This document shows, one piece after another, positions 5,812 to 5,892 of a DNA stretch of 5,892 nt. The notes beneath the pieces are model-generated. The model saw only the letters and a list, made by a program, of their open reading frames with translations, searched no databases and was not told the DNA's origin. Source of the stretch: an uncultured Collinsella sp. (GTDB taxonomy: Bacteria; Actinomycetota; Coriobacteriia; Coriobacteriales; Coriobacteriaceae). Position 1 is the first letter of the stretch; every line of letters starts with the position of its first letter. The stretch spans positions 1 through 5,892 of the forward strand of contig USFU01000105.1 of assembly GCA_900554135.1 (NCBI GenBank). Reading direction: 5' to 3'. The position numbers and the translations under genes were made by a program.

Positions 5812-5892
5812 GATATGATCCCAACTCTCGCGTGGTCTTGGGACAATGCGTACACCACCGAGCGTACGCCCCTAGAGGACCACTACTTACAC
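5812..5892 (-). promoter_or_regulatory. Structured mRNA leader before rplC
   Basis: This is 81 nt of non-coding sequence reaching the window edge. In mRNA sense it folds by hand into P1 (GTGGTC 5883-5878 with GACCAC 5837-5832), a 5x2 internal loop, P2 (GGG 5872-5870 with CCC 5842-5840), a five-base bulge, and P3 (9 bp, 5869-5861 with 5856-5848, two G-U pairs) capped by CGGU. The segment GTCCCAA (5844-5838) is also complementary to TTGGGAT (5824-5818), which contains the weak rplC Shine-Dalgarno; that pairing would compete with P2. A TAA at 5889-5887 could be the stop of the preceding gene, but this cannot be confirmed. The structures are read directly; a regulatory role is inference. Confidence 0.5.

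Noticed and set aside
1..5892. Mobile elements, CRISPR, tRNA/rRNA genes, att sites
   Set aside because: Nearly all the sequence is accounted for by intact r-protein genes; no repeats, integrase, transposase or cloverleaf was seen.

Overview
The window is an ordinary-looking but complete stretch of the bacterial S10-spc ribosomal protein cluster, with every gene on the minus strand. Transcription therefore runs from high to low coordinates: rplC, rplD, rplW, rplB, rpsS, rplV, rpsC, rplP, rpmC, rpsQ, rplN, rplX. The upstream neighbour (expected rpsJ) and the downstream neighbour (expected rplE) lie outside the window. Moderately high GC, strong GC bias at third codon positions, purine-rich Shine-Dalgarno sites, a four-cysteine L24 and the L3/L29/L16 sequences suggest a Gram-positive actinobacterium. 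My best guess from protein resemblance is class Coriobacteriia (Collinsella/Olsenella-like), but this is from memory and unverified.

Layout: the right edge (5812-5892) is at least 81 nt of non-coding leader before rplC. rplC-rplD-rplW (5811-4230) encode L3, L4 and L23. A 179-nt non-coding gap (4051-4229) follows, unusually long inside an S10 operon. rplB-rpsS-rplV-rpsC-rplP-rpmC-rpsQ (4050-829) follow with spacers of 32, 14, 6, -1, -1 and 16 nt. A second long gap (711-828, 118 nt) separates rpsQ from rplN, exactly where E. coli splits the S10 and spc operons. rplN and rplX (710-23) finish the window, with 22 nt of spacer toward the next gene.

The products are structural proteins of the 30S subunit (S3, S17, S19) and 50S subunit (L2, L3, L4, L14, L16, L22, L23, L24, L29). 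They are co-expressed so that subunits assemble stoichiometrically; one-base overlaps and a zero-base junction point to translational coupling in several pairs.

No new enzymatic or defence system is present. What stands out are the three long gaps before rplC, rplB and rplN. Each can be folded by hand, in mRNA sense, into compact hairpins. Two of the rplB hairpins contain G-U pairs that would be mismatches in the antisense transcript. In each leader a short segment is complementary to that gene's own ribosome-binding region and also has a competing partner. This looks like a set of autoregulatory leaders (r-protein or ribosome-state sensing) spread along one operon, but it is inferred by eye and needs covariation evidence.
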